From NCBI GenBank assembly GCA_037954665.1, contig JBBMOL010000227.1, positions 868,001 through 932,000 on the forward strand: 64,000 nucleotides of DNA, read 5' to 3'. The DNA comes from Laguncularia racemosa (lineage: Eukaryota > Streptophyta > Magnoliopsida > Myrtales > Combretaceae). This document shows, one piece after another, positions 39,781 to 51,940 of the stretch. The notes beneath the pieces are model-generated. The model ran no database searches, was not told the DNA's origin, and saw only the letters and a program-made list of their open reading frames with translations. A program made the translations under genes and the position numbers. Every line of letters starts with the position of its first letter. Within the stretch, counting starts at the first letter, position 1.

Positions 39781-40693
39781 ACCTTAGTTTTGGTTTGAGG
39801 GAGGAAACGAAGATCTAGGGAGAAGGAAGGGAAAAATTAGGGGAAACGAGAAAGAGGGAACAAAGTTCTGGGTAGGGGAGTTCTCCGGGTGGAAAGAAGA
39901 TAAGAAGGAGGAGAAGAAGAAAGAGAAGAAAGAAGGAAAAAGAAAATAGAAAAGGGAAGAAAGGAATGACGCAGTGGGGCTAGGACCGGGGAAGGAGTAT
40001 GTGGGCAACCAAAAGGAGAAAGAAAAGAGAGGAGGAAAAGAAAGGAAAAAAAAAAGAGAAAATAAAATAAAGATTTAGATAAATATAAAGAATTATCTAT
40101 TTATGGTTCGTTTAGTATACATATTAGTATCTAAATAAATTATGAACTCATACGAAATTTTACGTTTAAACTAATTTGATTATTCCGAACATAAATACTT
40201 ATTCTAAATTTTTATTTAAAATTCCTAGATTTATAATTTAAATTAATTTCATTATGTAACCTAATATTGTTTGAAATTTGTGTTTCAGAGAATTTATTTT
40301 TTTAATTTAATTTACCCGAACTAAAGTTAGATTTTACAATTATTTTTATTTATCCGTTTATATATACATATCTATATTCAGATATTTTTCAATTACTTTG
40401 CTTTCTAAATTTATTCGGTAATATATTTCATATAATTCAATTTGTTCGTTTGTTATCTTCTTCTCTTTGCCTAAGATTATTCTTTTAATTGTTTTAATTT
40501 TAAAACCCATTATTATTGCAAATTATTAAGATAATATTTATGTGTCACGATATTTTAAATTTTCGTCGTAAATTTCTCAAAGTTTTTAATATAGTGAGAT
40601 TGTCATTCTCGCTATCCCGACCTAAAGTATTCATCATTTTGCTTATTTTCTTTAAATGTTCATATAGTCTTTTAAAATTTTTAGGACTTTACA

Positions 40694-41447
40694 ATCAAAG
40701 TTATGTGTGTTTGCTTGCTTTTGCTTAGAAATGATAATGTTTGGATTTACAAATTTCAGCACAATTATAAACACATGCAATAAATAAAGGAGTAAAGTTA
40801 GAGGGACAAAGCTTAGATATATAGAGGTTTGACCACCAACCTATGTGCTTTCTACTAGCACTACCAACTTAACTATTGGGAATTGTCTATCTTTTTTCAA
40901 GAGCAAGTGAATTTTGCAACTTTGATAGCTCTAATAGCACCTAGTAGAAACTATCACCCCAATGTCCACTGTGGTTATACTGGGTTCTCCCAACTCTCTA
41001 CTATTCTAACCTTAACTAACTTTATATAGGATGCCTTCAGTTTTCACACTATGCCTCTAAGTTTAAATCAATTGTTACAATTGAATACTCACTACAAAAT
41101 TTTTCTCTAGACAAGACACACTTCCTTTGAAAAGAAAAAAAAAGCTATCTATTAATAGAACGTCTATTAAGTTTTCAATCTCTCAAAACACACTTCTTGC
41201 TGCCCTGATTCAAGTGTAAGTGAAACTAGCTGCCTTGCCATAATCCTGAATAATGCCTTTTAACACCATAGCAATTTTTTATATCTTTTATTGTGCGCTA
41301 TCTCAAATGAGATTGTAATTCCTTGACAAACTTGATCAATTGTAGATCAATTCCGTGACAAACATTAACATCTTTGATGTTATCATGATCATCCTCGTTA
41401 TTTGCATCACTTGGACTTGTTGATAGGTGTAAGAAAATTATAGAATC
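40694..41447 (+). other. Gene-free interval
   Basis: I see no coding frame, LTR or tandem structure that can be supported here. Confidence 0.4.
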
Positions 41448-41759
41448 TTACTTGATTTCTTGATTATAATAGAAATCATATTTTGGATTAATTTTGGAAA
41501 TCACCTCTAAATCATCCTTCATGGTAGTATTTTTTTGATAGTTCTCTTGAAATATTTCTTGAGAAATCTCTTCATCCATAGCTTCTATGTTTAACTCACC
41601 ATCTTCTTCCTTTTGGTCCATTAATTGCTCTTCTTCAACAATTGCCTCTTGTAAACGCTTACAACTTTCTTGAAGTTGATGCATATCTTCTCGCATATTC
41701 TTCAATCCTTTTTTTACTTCCTTGAAAGTTTCTAGTATTTGTTCACGCAATCTTTCCAT
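41448..41759 (-). pseudogene. Coiled-coil reading frame of unknown origin
   Basis: This open frame of 103 codons (MERLREQILETFKEVKKGLK...) has a heptad-like Leu/Met/Ile pattern over its first 50 residues and an acidic middle. It resembles the helical N-terminal parts of some gypsy gag proteins, but no gag core, zinc knuckle or LTR is seen next to it. It could be a gag fragment or the remainder of a host gene. Confidence 0.35.
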
Positions 41760-42531
41760 TGTTGCTCAATCTCTCAACGGGAGTGCCATTGTTAGAAATC
41801 TTGCATAGCTCCACAATATGAACAAATGAAAAAAAGTCGAAATCATCTTTAGTTTGAGTCAAAGAAAAACTCCTATAGAAGATTCTTGAAGAAAACTTTC
41901 CATGATCATTTTATTTTTACAAAGTACTGTTTATACTATTTCCTATAACCATTAATTTGTTAAATAATTCTACTAGTTATAACTAATTATAACTATTTAT
42001 TAATAACCCTAACTGATTCATAACAATCATAACACTCAACAGCATATATCGAGGTATGAACGAAGCCAAGAGAACATTACCAGGAAATCATGATATTACA
42101 AGATGAATTGCGATGAGAAATGAAACAAGTTGATAAGCGTAATGGTTTAGACAGTCTCCATCCAGCTAGCCTTATAGCACATGCGCGGATGAATTAAAAG
42201 CATGGTGTGAATGCATAGCGAATTCATGAAGAGAAATCGAAGAAAACAATCTAGAAATGAATTTTGTATTCTACTAATAAATGAGTTATATACTTCTCAT
42301 GTTCCATTGTTGTTACATATAGCTGTGCCCTCATTACATACAAACATATGTAAACTAAATAATTTATAGGTGAGAAAAAAAAAAAAAAACTAGGATGAGA
42401 TGGCATTTTCCCGTGATCAATCGAAGGAAGATGTAGTAGTGTCGCACGCCAAATACTATCGCTATAAATTAGGCAAGAGAACCTAAAATTAAGGACATGG
42501 AGATACCTGAATTCCTGCCAAAGTAGTTAAC
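41760..42531 (+). other. Gene-free interval beside transporter relic
   Basis: Part of this (42041-42531) lies just downstream of the transporter relic's stop and may be its old 3' untranslated region. An A-run at 42370-42390 is the only feature. On the relic's strand it is a T-run, so it is not a retrocopy poly(A) tail. Confidence 0.35.
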
Positions 42532-42828
42532 CTATAACTTGAATTCACCAAGTTTCACATCCTTTACAGATCCATTTTCTACTCCCTTTATTAAAAGCCT
42601 AATTTCCTCCTCTGTCAAGTTGTTCTTCACATTTAGCACTAACTTGGCATTTGACTACTTTTCAACTCCCACGACTCAACTATACTCCACCATACCCAAA
42701 ACTACGATGATCATCCCCATGATACTATTGAAAGTGAGCACAGCATCAGAGAGCAGCCACCCTAGTATTAGGACATAAACTGTTTTCATGTGACCTAGAA
42801 CTTGAAAGGAAACTATCGAGAAGCATCC
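42532..42828 (-). pseudogene. UDP-xylose-transporter-like (UXT/NST family) C-terminal fragment
   Basis: The frame of 99 codons, including the final TAG at 42534-42532, reads GCFSIVSFQVLGHMKT, then LILGWLLSDAVLTFN, a hydrophobic helix (MGMIIVVLGMVEYS), and NAKLVLNVKNNLTEEEIRLL. This is the last part of plant Golgi nucleotide-sugar transporters of the UXT group (drug/metabolite transporter superfamily). It covers the last membrane segment and the cytosolic tail. Two in-frame stops break it: TGA at 42678-42676 where the family has Trp after Ser, and TAG at 42657-42655 where a Gln-like residue is expected. No upstream exons were recognised in the next 600 bases, so it is a decayed remnant. Confidence 0.75.
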
Positions 42829-43434
42829 CCAGAGGTATTGACTCATATTGCAGCAGATTGCTTGTGAGCATGAGCATCAGCAAGTATCAACATATTTCAT
42901 TCGAGTTTTTTCTTTTTTTTTTTTGATTTATTGATTCTTTCCTTTTCTCTTAATTCGTTTCAGGTGAGAACGAGAACATGCTGCTCGGCAATTTACTAGT
43001 ATAATTAATGCTTACCGGACCTTAATGCAAAACTAGATACAAGAGGGATATGTGTGTAGTCCCATATTGCTTATTTCTCATATTCAAACCCATTATATAA
43101 GCTAAAATGGAGGGATCAACGTGCGATGTCGTTACTGGACAATGATAAAGGATATAAGGTCTGTGCGCTTACTGGATTTGGACTACGGACTTAAACTCAA
43201 GTCTCGTAGTAAGTAGCAATAATATAAACAGTGGAAGATATGTAAAAATAAGATTAAATGGCATTATAACTATCTTTGTAGTATGGATGATCTTTTCAAT
43301 AGGTAGTAAATTAATATTTATAAACTTTAAGATCTTAATTCTAAAATTAGAAAAATTTGAGTACCAAATGCGAAAAACTCCAAATGTGCCTAAACTAATA
43401 CCTCTACAAACAGGTATTAAGCACACATCAAAGT
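42829..43434 (+). other. Gene-free interval
   Basis: AT-rich, with a T-run at 42905-42922. No upstream exon of the transporter relic is recognisable here on the minus strand. Confidence 0.4.
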
Positions 43435-43882
43435 TGTTATATACCTAAATTAGCTTAAGCCCCCAAGTGTGATCACAATAAGAAGTTCTAATGTTTACCT
43501 AATTTAACCAAGTGTGATCACAAAATAAGAAAGTATCTAAGTTGGTTGGAAGAAATGAGTAAAGCAATCTAGCTTTTTGGAGAACATACTCTAGCGGAAA
43601 TTTCCTAAAATAAATAGTGTCTTCAAGGAAATTTACTTGCCTAAAGTATTATGTTACAACAATACTATAAAAGGAGGTCATTTCATTTAAGTAAATCATT
43701 TAATACTTTCTATACATTTTGATTGTCATACCCTTATACTAATTTCTAACTTAAGCGTCAGAGTTTAAGCACTGAAGACATCTTTGGTGCCTCGATAGCT
43801 CACATTTGTTTATCTTATAGGTTGAATTACGTTAGTCTAAAGACTCAATCTAGTTTAAGACCACATTAAGGCAATTAGAGCA
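43435..43882 (+). repeat. 5' LTR of element H
   Basis: The end is set by ...gagca followed by attaactattggtgccc. The start (TGTTATATACC) is a guess. A 45-bp internal duplication (accaagtgtgatcacaa around 43463 and 43507) and a TATA-like tataaaagg near 43667 lie inside. The conserved aagcgtcagag near 43754 is typical of Tat LTRs downstream of the promoter. Confidence 0.5.
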
Positions 43883-43888
43883 ATTAAC

Positions 43889-43902
43889 TATTGGTGCCCA
43901 CC
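43889..43902 (+). other. Primer-binding region of element H
   Basis: The sequence tattggtgcccacc, just after the LTR, resembles the ttggcgcccacc motif common at this place in plant gypsy elements. Confidence 0.55.
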
Positions 43903-46070
43903 ATCTCAAGGCCAACTACAACTATAGGTGGCATAAGATCTAAAAGAAACTTTGGTAAAAATGTTCTGGATGACTACAACCTACCAACAACTGAAAATAA
44001 TCACCCTCTAGTGCCACTAGCATCATCTCATGCGCAACAAGCGACCAAAGATAGGGTTGCAAGACTTGAGAGGTAACTTGTCAATTTATTGGTTGAAAAT
44101 CATCGTTTGAGAGGTTAGGTTAACGAAATTAACGAGTGCTTCTAATGACATTCTTAGCCATGAAGTTAGTAGTAGGGTGATAGTGTTTTGCAACACAACA
44201 AGACCATGTTGCCAAATCTGAATAAAGCCCTTAATCTAAGGGGCAAGTAGAATAATAACAAGAACGATAATTTTGAAGCACAGTCTACAAGATCCTTAGT
44301 TGATTAGTTTATTGATAATATAGATAGTATGATCAAATTTCTTAACAAGCTTAAAGACATAAAGAAGCTTGATCCATAGGATGTGTTTACTATGTAAAAC
44401 TCTCCCTTTGCTTAGGAGATCTAAGATGAGTAGTGATGGGAATCATACATCTACAGGACCCATAACAAGAGCAAGAGCTAGAGGATTACAGAACTTAGCG
44501 TCGAGGATACTTTTTGAACAATTGGAACTCGAAGACATTCACATAGTGTCTTCGTTTGCTTTATATAATTGTTTTGTATTTAATCAGGTACATTTGTCGA
44601 TATTACAGGACAGTGAGCAAACATACTACTGCTTGGTTTGTGGGTGATTTATGGACCTAAATAAATCAACAAGAAACCGACCACACATTGTGTTCCATTG
44701 ACCGTGGGAGAGCTTCAAGAACAGGCCTACGTAACTATTTTCTTTTGTTAATTTTTCCATATTTAGAACAAGTATAAATACTTGTAAAAAGGGAACACAA
44801 AAGGACTTCTGGGAATATCATTTGCAGCTACTTGCTTTTCACGTGTAAAGGGTTTTCTCTCTTTCATAAAAACACTCTTATCAATTCCAATTTAAGGTTG
44901 TGGTGAGTGGGCTTGAATTGTTGTGAGTTACATCATCAATTACAAGTCATTCCTAATTTCAACTAGTGTGTTATATTTTGTAAGGAATTGGGATCTTCTT
45001 TCACTCTTGATTCACATCAAATTAGGGTTCATATGCCAATTAGGGATCATGACATTTTGATTGACAATTGTTCAATTGTTTCCTCAATTAGCATTGTGTA
45101 ATTGAAATTGGATCTTGCCATATCAAGTAGCTCCTTACACATGTTTGAATTCCCCAATTGGAGTTTTATAATGAGACAACCAATCCTATAGAGCATCTAA
45201 GCTACTATATAGTTTAAATGAACTTCCTTGGCGTCTTTAATGCCATAGCCTATAAAGCCATTCTAGGAACATTAAAGAAGGCAACATGATCATGGTTCCA
45301 AGGCCTTAAGATAAACTCTATCTCTAGTTTTTGAGAGCTTGCCATGCAGTTTTACTAGCATTTTTTGGCGAGCAAGATGCTCGAATGGGATTTCTTAACT
45401 CTCAATCTTATATGATAGAAGTAAGATGAGGCAATCTGGGATTATATCTCTAGGTTCAACCAAGCAATGCTTGAGATGCCTAATGTTGATATGAGTGTAG
45501 CTCTCAATGTAGTAGTTAATGGAGTAAAGGATCGATCCTAGTTCTTTTACTCCCTCACCTTGCATAGCCCAAAAATTTCAAGGAGTTCCAAGAAAGGGCA
45601 TTATTTACATTGCTTAGGAAGATGTCATATTGGCAAGACATTAGGCCAAGTAGGAGTCCTTTGATAAGAAGAAGAAAGACAAGGATTGGCCTCTACAAAA
45701 GATAAGCTTAATTTAACTGCAAACAGTAACGGGTTTGCTCAAAATAGTAATGGTGGCAAAAAAACACACTATCCCTTTTTATAAGCATTACACCCCCTTT
45801 AATAAGCCTTATGCTAACATCTTTATGGAGATACAAGACTAAAGTATTGTTACTTAGCCTAACAAGATGAGGAATAATTTTGCAAGAAGAAACTTTGATA
45901 AATATTGTGACTTCCACAAAGATAGAGGTTGCACCATTAAGGATTGTACGTAGTTGAAGAATGCTTTTGAAAACCTCATAAGATGAAGCTATTTATGGGA
46001 ATATATCATAGAGAATGACAAACCTCTTAAGTGAGAAAGAAGAGATGAATAAGAAGAAACTAGGCAAGAG
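43891..46070 (+). pseudogene. Element H gag, split by an insertion
   Basis: The first part runs to about 44417 and ends near the pre-core segment (TM-NSPFA). Gag resumes at about 45115 with HMFEFPQLEFYNETTNPIEHL. The core follows (INSISSF near 45315; DEAIWDYISRFNQAMLEMPNVD near 45430), then DKYCDFHKDRGCTIKDCT near 45900, a CX2-His-type knuckle. The 44418-45114 insertion and many stops break it. Confidence 0.7.
44418..45114 (+). mobile_element. Insertion of about 0.7 kb in element H gag
   Basis: The segment begins with an open stretch (MSSDGNHTSTGPITRARARG), where GPITRARA is a phrase typical near the C-terminus of gypsy polyproteins. The rest is non-coding and LTR-like. Gag matches the family on both sides of the segment and not inside it. 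It may be the 3' end and LTR of another gypsy element; no terminal repeats or target-site duplication were identified. Confidence 0.4.
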
Positions 46071-49000
46071 TAAGAAGCTCATCCCACTCGAGGTACAATC
46101 AATACTATAGTTAGAGGACTAGTTGTGGAGGATGATCTATCTCCCAAAGTGAGGCCTACACTAATCGAGAAGCTACCATAATGTATTAAGCAACTAGGTG
46201 AAGTGCCTAAAGGTTGACACTATAATCACTTTTTTAGACAATGACTTAGAAGGCATTATGGTCCTCCATGATGATGCCTTGTAATATGAGCTTAGATTGT
46301 TGATTTTGACATTCACAAGATATTAATTGAGAATGGTAGCTCTATAGACATTATATACAAGAAAGCATACAACTAGATGAAAGGTTAGATTGAAGCAAAG
46401 CTCAAACCACATGATAACAAGCTCTTTGATTTTAATAACGAATTTATAAAGCTAGAGGGCATCATAACCCTCCTTGTAGTGCTTGGAGATGGACCTCACA
46501 AGATGTAGATTGGCTAATTTCCCCATTTTTAATGCATGGTCCCCTTACAATATCATCATTGGGTGCCCATTGCAAAATATAATAGGGATGATAGCCTCCA
46601 CAAAGCATATGAAGGCTAGGTTCATTACTTCTACATGCATTGGTGTTTATAATGGTGACTAGCAAGCATATAGGAATTTGTATCTAAAAGCCCTTTCCCA
46701 ACTAGAGGTCCTTATAGTGGAATCTATCCTTGAGAAAAAAATTGGGATCATGAGGAAAACCTATTGAAGACATGGAAGAAATCTAGATTGGCAGCTTGCC
46801 TCAATAGACTGTGAAGATTGGTACGACAGTCTTGATTAAGCTTTACTAGCAACTAATTGCCTTCCTTCAAGCCAATATAGACGTTTTCGCATGGTTTCCA
46901 TCTGACATGTTGAAGATTCTACTAGAGATGATTATACATAAGTTAAAAGAAAAGGCATTTTACACTTGAACAGTAGGTAGCCATTGAGGAAGATGTCCAA
47001 AAACTTTTAAAGGCTAGATTTATACGAAAAGAGCCTTATCTCACATGTCCAACTAACTGCATGCTAGTAAAGAAGTCTAATGGAATGTAGTGCATATGCA
47101 TAAACTACATCAACCTCAACAAAGCCTGCTCAAAAGGACTCTTTCTTGTTCCCTCAAATTGATCCGTTAGTTGATTCGACCTTGGGCCATGCTTCATTAA
47201 GCTTCATGGATGCCTTTTTTGGCTATAACTAGATTTTAATGCATGAGCTTGACCAAGTCTACACCTGCTTTGTCACTAACTTCTACACCTACTTTGAAGC
47301 CAACTTTAAGAAGATTAGGGCAATCTTAGACATACAGCTTCCCCCAAGATGATCAAGGAAGTACAAAGACCGATAGGATAGATCGCTGCATTGAACAGGT
47401 TTGTCTCCAATTCAGTAGAAAAATGTGCCCTTCTTTAAAGTCTTGAAGAGCTAATAGACTTTAAGTGAATTAACAAGTGTCAAGAAGCCTTTGGCAAGCT
47501 AAAGCAATTCCTTACGACACATCTAGTTTTGTCCAAGCCTATCACAGGGGAAGAGCTCTTTCTCTACCTTTCCATTACGGACTAAGCCACCTCCTTAAGC
47601 CATCTCCTTTGTACTTATTCAAATAGATGGTAGAGAGCATTGACTAATTTACTATGTGATGTACGTCCTACAGGGAATAGAGATCACATGCTTTAAGTTA
47701 GAGAATTTCACATTAGCTGTGGTCATTTCTACAAGAAAGTTTTGCCTATACTTCAAGGCTCATCCTATAGTGGTCTTAATCAACCAACCTTTAAGGAAAA
47801 CTCTTTAGAAACTAGACGCATTGGGTAGGATGGTCTGTTATGCCTTAGAGCTTAGCGTATATGGCATCCTATACCGACCATGTGAAGCTCTAAAAGTGAA
47901 AGTGCTGGCTAACTTTATAGCCGAGTTAACAATGGAAGATGAAGCACCTATTGAAGATCATGAAAAGCCCACTTGAGCACTTCATGTTGATGGCTCACCC
48001 ACCAAAGGAGAGAGTAGAGCATGGCTTGTACTATGCAGCACTTATGGTGTTGAAGTCCAATATGCCCTAAAGTTTAAGTTTCCATCAAGTAATAATGAAG
48101 TAAAGTATGAAGCTCTCATTACTGGTTTAAAATTCGTAAAGGGAATAGGAGCGGAAAAGATTGAGATTTTTTTTGACTCAGCTCATAGTCTAGTAGTTAA
48201 ACAAGGAGTTTGCTATCAAAGATGAAGGGAAGACTAAATACTTAGAGGTCATGAAATCCCTATGCTTTAACTTTACATTATGGAGCATCATGAGAATCCC
48301 CCGAGCCAAGAGTGCTAAAGTGGATGGTCTCCAAATTGGCCTCAACATGCCTTTTCGACTTAGGCAAAAAGGTATTTATAGAATTCCTTCTAGAGAAAAG
48401 TATTGGCAGGTCCCCACAAGAATGCCTCGCCAATGAGACTTAAGCTTCTTAAGAACCATGTTAGTTGGACTAGATCATTAAGTACTTAGTGAATGGAACT
48501 ATCCTTGATGAAAGGAAGAAGGTAAAAGCCCTAAGGCAGAAAGTAGCCTAGTACACTCTTCTCAATGGGTAACTTTATAGAAGGGGATATAGTTTGCCAC
48601 TTCTCAAGTGCCTCCAACCCCTAGAAGCCAAACATTTATTGGTTGAGCTTGAGCTTCATGTTGGGGCATGTAGTAGTCATATAATTGGCTATGCCCTAGC
48701 CATCAAGGTGCTTCGAGTTGAATATTATTAGTCTACCATGAAAAGGGATGCTAAGGAGATTGTGCAACTATGTAACAAGTGTTAGAAGTATGCTTCGGTT
48801 GATAGAAAATTGAGTAGCAACTTGATGCCTATCATAAGTCCATAGCCTTTTACTTAATGGGGGCTTGATATCCCGAGCCATTCCCTAAAGCCACAAGACA
48901 ATAATGATATATCATCATTACGATTGGCTACTTCACAAAATGGGTTAAACTTGAAGCAGTTACTAAAATTATCGAGCACAACTTTAGGGACTTTGTTACT

Positions 49001-49640
49001 TGCACTATACTATGTTGATTTAGAATTCCTAGTGCCAACATTACTGATAATGGTACCCAGTTTGACAATGCTAAATTCCAAGAGTTTTGTGCAAGATAAA
49101 AAAAATCAATATCCATTTTACCTCAATTGCCTACCCATAGTCAAATGACCGAGTTAAAGCTACTAACAAAGTCATCTTTAGAGTCATAAGAAAAGAGTTG
49201 ATAAAGCAAAGGGAAATGAGCAAACGAGCTCCCCTACATTTCATGGGGCTATTGAATAACCTTGTGAACTACAACTAAAGAAAGCCCTTTTAGCTTAGCC
49301 TTTGGAATTGAAGCCTATCCTTCCCATTGAGTTTGAGCTTCAGAACCTTCACATTTGAGAATTTGACTCTTAGGTTAATGAGATTGGACTCCAAGCCAAC
49401 CTCGATCTCCTTAAGGAGCTTTGAGACTAAGCCAATTACAAGGTAATAAGCCTACCAACAATAGACAATAAGATACTATGATAAGAAGGTGAAGCATAAG
49501 GTTTTTTAACCAAGGGACCTAGTTTGTTGAAAGCTCAAGGTTAGTGAATCAAGAGAAGGGTAGGGTAAGTTGGCACCAAACTAAGAAGACCCTATTCATG
49601 TTAGAAGAATGGTAAGACATAGTGCATATGAGTTGGAAAA
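46070..49640 (+). pseudogene. Element H pol (protease, reverse transcriptase, RNase H, integrase)
   Basis: The protease site reads ILIENGSSIDIIY near 46316; Tat elements usually have DNGSS here, so the catalytic Asp is lost. Reverse transcriptase starts at VQKLLKARFIRKEP near 46990. It jumps near 47310 from the palm start to KKIRAILDIQLPP, skipping the YxDD block. RNase H reads LHVDGSPTKGESRAW near 47980 and FPSSNNEVKYEALITGLKF near 48080. Integrase has its zinc-binding part (VQLCNKC near 48762), ITDNGTQFDNAKFQEF near 49040, and the C-terminal GKLAPN...RRMVRHSAYELEKA near 49570-49640. It is beyond repair by many stops and frameshifts. Confidence 0.75.
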
Positions 49641-50439
49641 GGCTTAATGGTCATATGATCTCTAGAACTTAGAACACAGATAATTTACACCCATATTTTT
49701 GAGTAATTTCTAGATGATGTTTTAGCACATATTTTAAAGTATCATTGATGATTGTAAAAATTCCTACTACTTAATGGAATTACAATTCACTTATGTTATT
49801 TGTATTTTGCATTTAAAAACTTTTATTTAGACATAACATTATAACTTAATCACATAGAATTATGATTAACGAGTAAAGTTATATGCCTTGGCACGACATT
49901 AGTTGACTCACTAGATACCTAGTGACTGAGAACCCCCCGTTTGATCAATGATCGAACTTGTACTTCATAGCCATCATAGGGAAGTCCTTCGATGACCATG
50001 TTTAAGCCTAGTCGACAATGGCACTTTGACTAACAAACTAGTGCCCACCTATGATTGGTCAAATCAAATATTGATCAATGATACCTGATGTGGCATAAGG
50101 GCATATCCTAACTAATCAACAATGGACTTGAACAACTAGGATATATTGCCTAAATGGATCATGAACACTCAATTATGTAGTATAGATATTCAGACCAGCT
50201 ATACTTTGGTTTATGGAACTTATGCAACGAACATGAAAATAAACCAAATGTTAAAGACTGATCAAAAGCGTAATAGGCTAATGAATAAAAATTAAATAAT
50301 AATCAATAGAAAAACATAGTGTAAAGGAAATATAACCTCATATAATATTAAGGAAAATCACATTTCATTCATTAAAGCTTTCACATGGTTTTAGGTTGGC
50401 ATACCGACTATAGTACAAGAATGCACAAAAGGAAAAAGA
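49641..50439 (+). other. 3' non-coding part of element H
   Basis: No reading frame is supported. A gatcaatgat motif recurs (near 49943 and 50073). This fits the spacer between pol and the antisense frame. Confidence 0.4.
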
Positions 50440-51940
50440 AAAAAAAATCTTAAGGCTAAGATGTTGGTTCCTCTACTAGCGCTAATGTCGATTCAAGTTG
50501 CTCTAAAGTAGGTTCAAGAACCTTCTCCTCAGCTTGAACCTTAGCACTTGGTGGAGGTAGAATCTCTTTACCAGGTAGGGGAGGAGGTATTCCTTCTTCA
50601 ATTAGAGGCGGAGGGGGGAGGAATCTCTTCCTTGGTAAGTGGAGGAGGAGGAGGAGAGTTTTTCACTATAATCACCTCGGAAGGTTGAGGTAAATCTTCA
50701 TTGCCTACTTCATCCTTAGCCTCTACCATTGCCCTCTCCATCTTCTGCCCTTCCTTTGGAGGGATGTCTAGTACATGCATTTTCTCTCCCAATCACAAGA
50801 AATTATATGAAGGATCCCTATTGTAGATTTAACATTTTATGATCCTTTAGCCTTCCTCCATTACTTTGACTAGTTACTTGGCATACTCATTGGAGTCTTG
50901 AATTTCCGTTTAATACTGATTTGTAGTAATTCTTTCTTTTTTTTCTCCAGTCTGTGCATCCTGATCAACAACATGCTTTTCAAGCCTTGTGATTTTCCCT
51001 TTCATCATTGCTTCCTTCGCATTGCATTTCTCAAGGCATTGTTAAGTAAGATCTAGATCCCTTTTATACTCCAATGTAATGGCCTCCTCCCATTGGAGTT
51101 CAATCGTGAGGTAAGTCTTTCGTTATTGGTAGCTCAAAACCTCTTTGGATAATAAGTTGATACAACCATAGTTGTTAAAATCGTGAGTTAACTATACGAT
51201 TCCATGAGTACAATTTTAAAATGTTTTTCTTATTTAAATTAAAAGCAAAATCATTTAGATATAGACCTTTGATAGAATTATAAATTTAGGTATATGATTC
51301 AACAAGTTTACCATTATTCCAATTTTATATGATTCTATACAATTCTACCAATTATATGAGTTCTAATTGTAGATAAAATTGTGATTTTGACAACTTGAGA
51401 TACAACAACTGCCCCTTGAAGTTCTCACCCCATTGTCGGTAGTTTAAAGCCATTCTTTTGATCTCTTTCACCTTTAACAACAATCTTCCTTTACAGCACT
51501 AAGCTCCTCTTGAGCCTCTTTTAGCTCCACCTCTATTACTACCCGTCTTTGAAAATAAGTGATGCTATGTTGATATTGGTGATTAAATAACTCAAAATAA
51601 GATGAACATTTTGCAGTTTGTTTGCATACCTACCATTCACCTTTAGCATAAGCGTAGAGAATACCATAAGTAGACTTGATAGGCTACAAAATATAACTTT
51701 TGATGAGAACAACCAAAAAAGAAAAAAAGAAGAAGAAAAGAGAGCAACAAAAAAGAAGAAGGAAGGAAGTTTGGTGATAACTCACCTTTGTGAGATGAGT
51801 AGAAAAGAAGTTGTGCAGGTATTTGGTGGACATTTTCATTGCATTGTTCTCCACCTCTTCTCTTTCTTGAGGGCTAAGGATCCCTTCAAAAAGCTTAGTT
51901 CGACCCAATGCTCCCTTAGTAGCTCGAGCCACCAATAGTC
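50440..51940 (-). pseudogene. Antisense coiled-coil reading frame downstream of element H pol
   Basis: On the minus strand the first block starts MVARATKGALGRTKLFEGI at 51935 and stays gene-like to about 51785 (STHLTK). A helical block with VVIEVELKEAQEELSAVKED lies near 51550-51490. Another (ELQWEEAITLEYKRDLDL, then MMKGKITRLEKHVVDQDAQ) lies near 51100-50950. An open C-terminal block (MGEKMHVLDIPPKEGQ to a Pro-rich tail) is at 50792-50598. Heptad spacing suggests a long coiled coil. Tat elements are known to carry additional antisense frames between pol and the 3' LTR, and this could be one. A captured host gene is the alternative. Confidence 0.5.

Larger units (their letters stand above)
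34980..40693 (-). mobile_element. Probable solo LTR of a Del/Tekay-type gypsy element
   Basis: Read on the minus strand the segment begins TGTAAAGTCCTAAAAATTTT, closely like the LTR start of element J (TGTAAGCCCTAAAAAATTT). It ends CCTTTCAGGGCGTGACA, like J's LTR end. No primer-binding site, polypurine tract or coding sequence adjoins either edge, so a solo LTR is the simplest reading. At 5.7 kb it is long and probably contains expanded or inserted sequence (the CA-rich block). The flanking 5-mers (tacaa, atcaa) do not match perfectly. Confidence 0.5.

Noticed and set aside
42370..42390. A-run as the poly(A) tail of a processed transporter pseudogene
   Set aside because: On the relic's own strand the run is poly(T), so it cannot be the tail of a retrocopy in that orientation.
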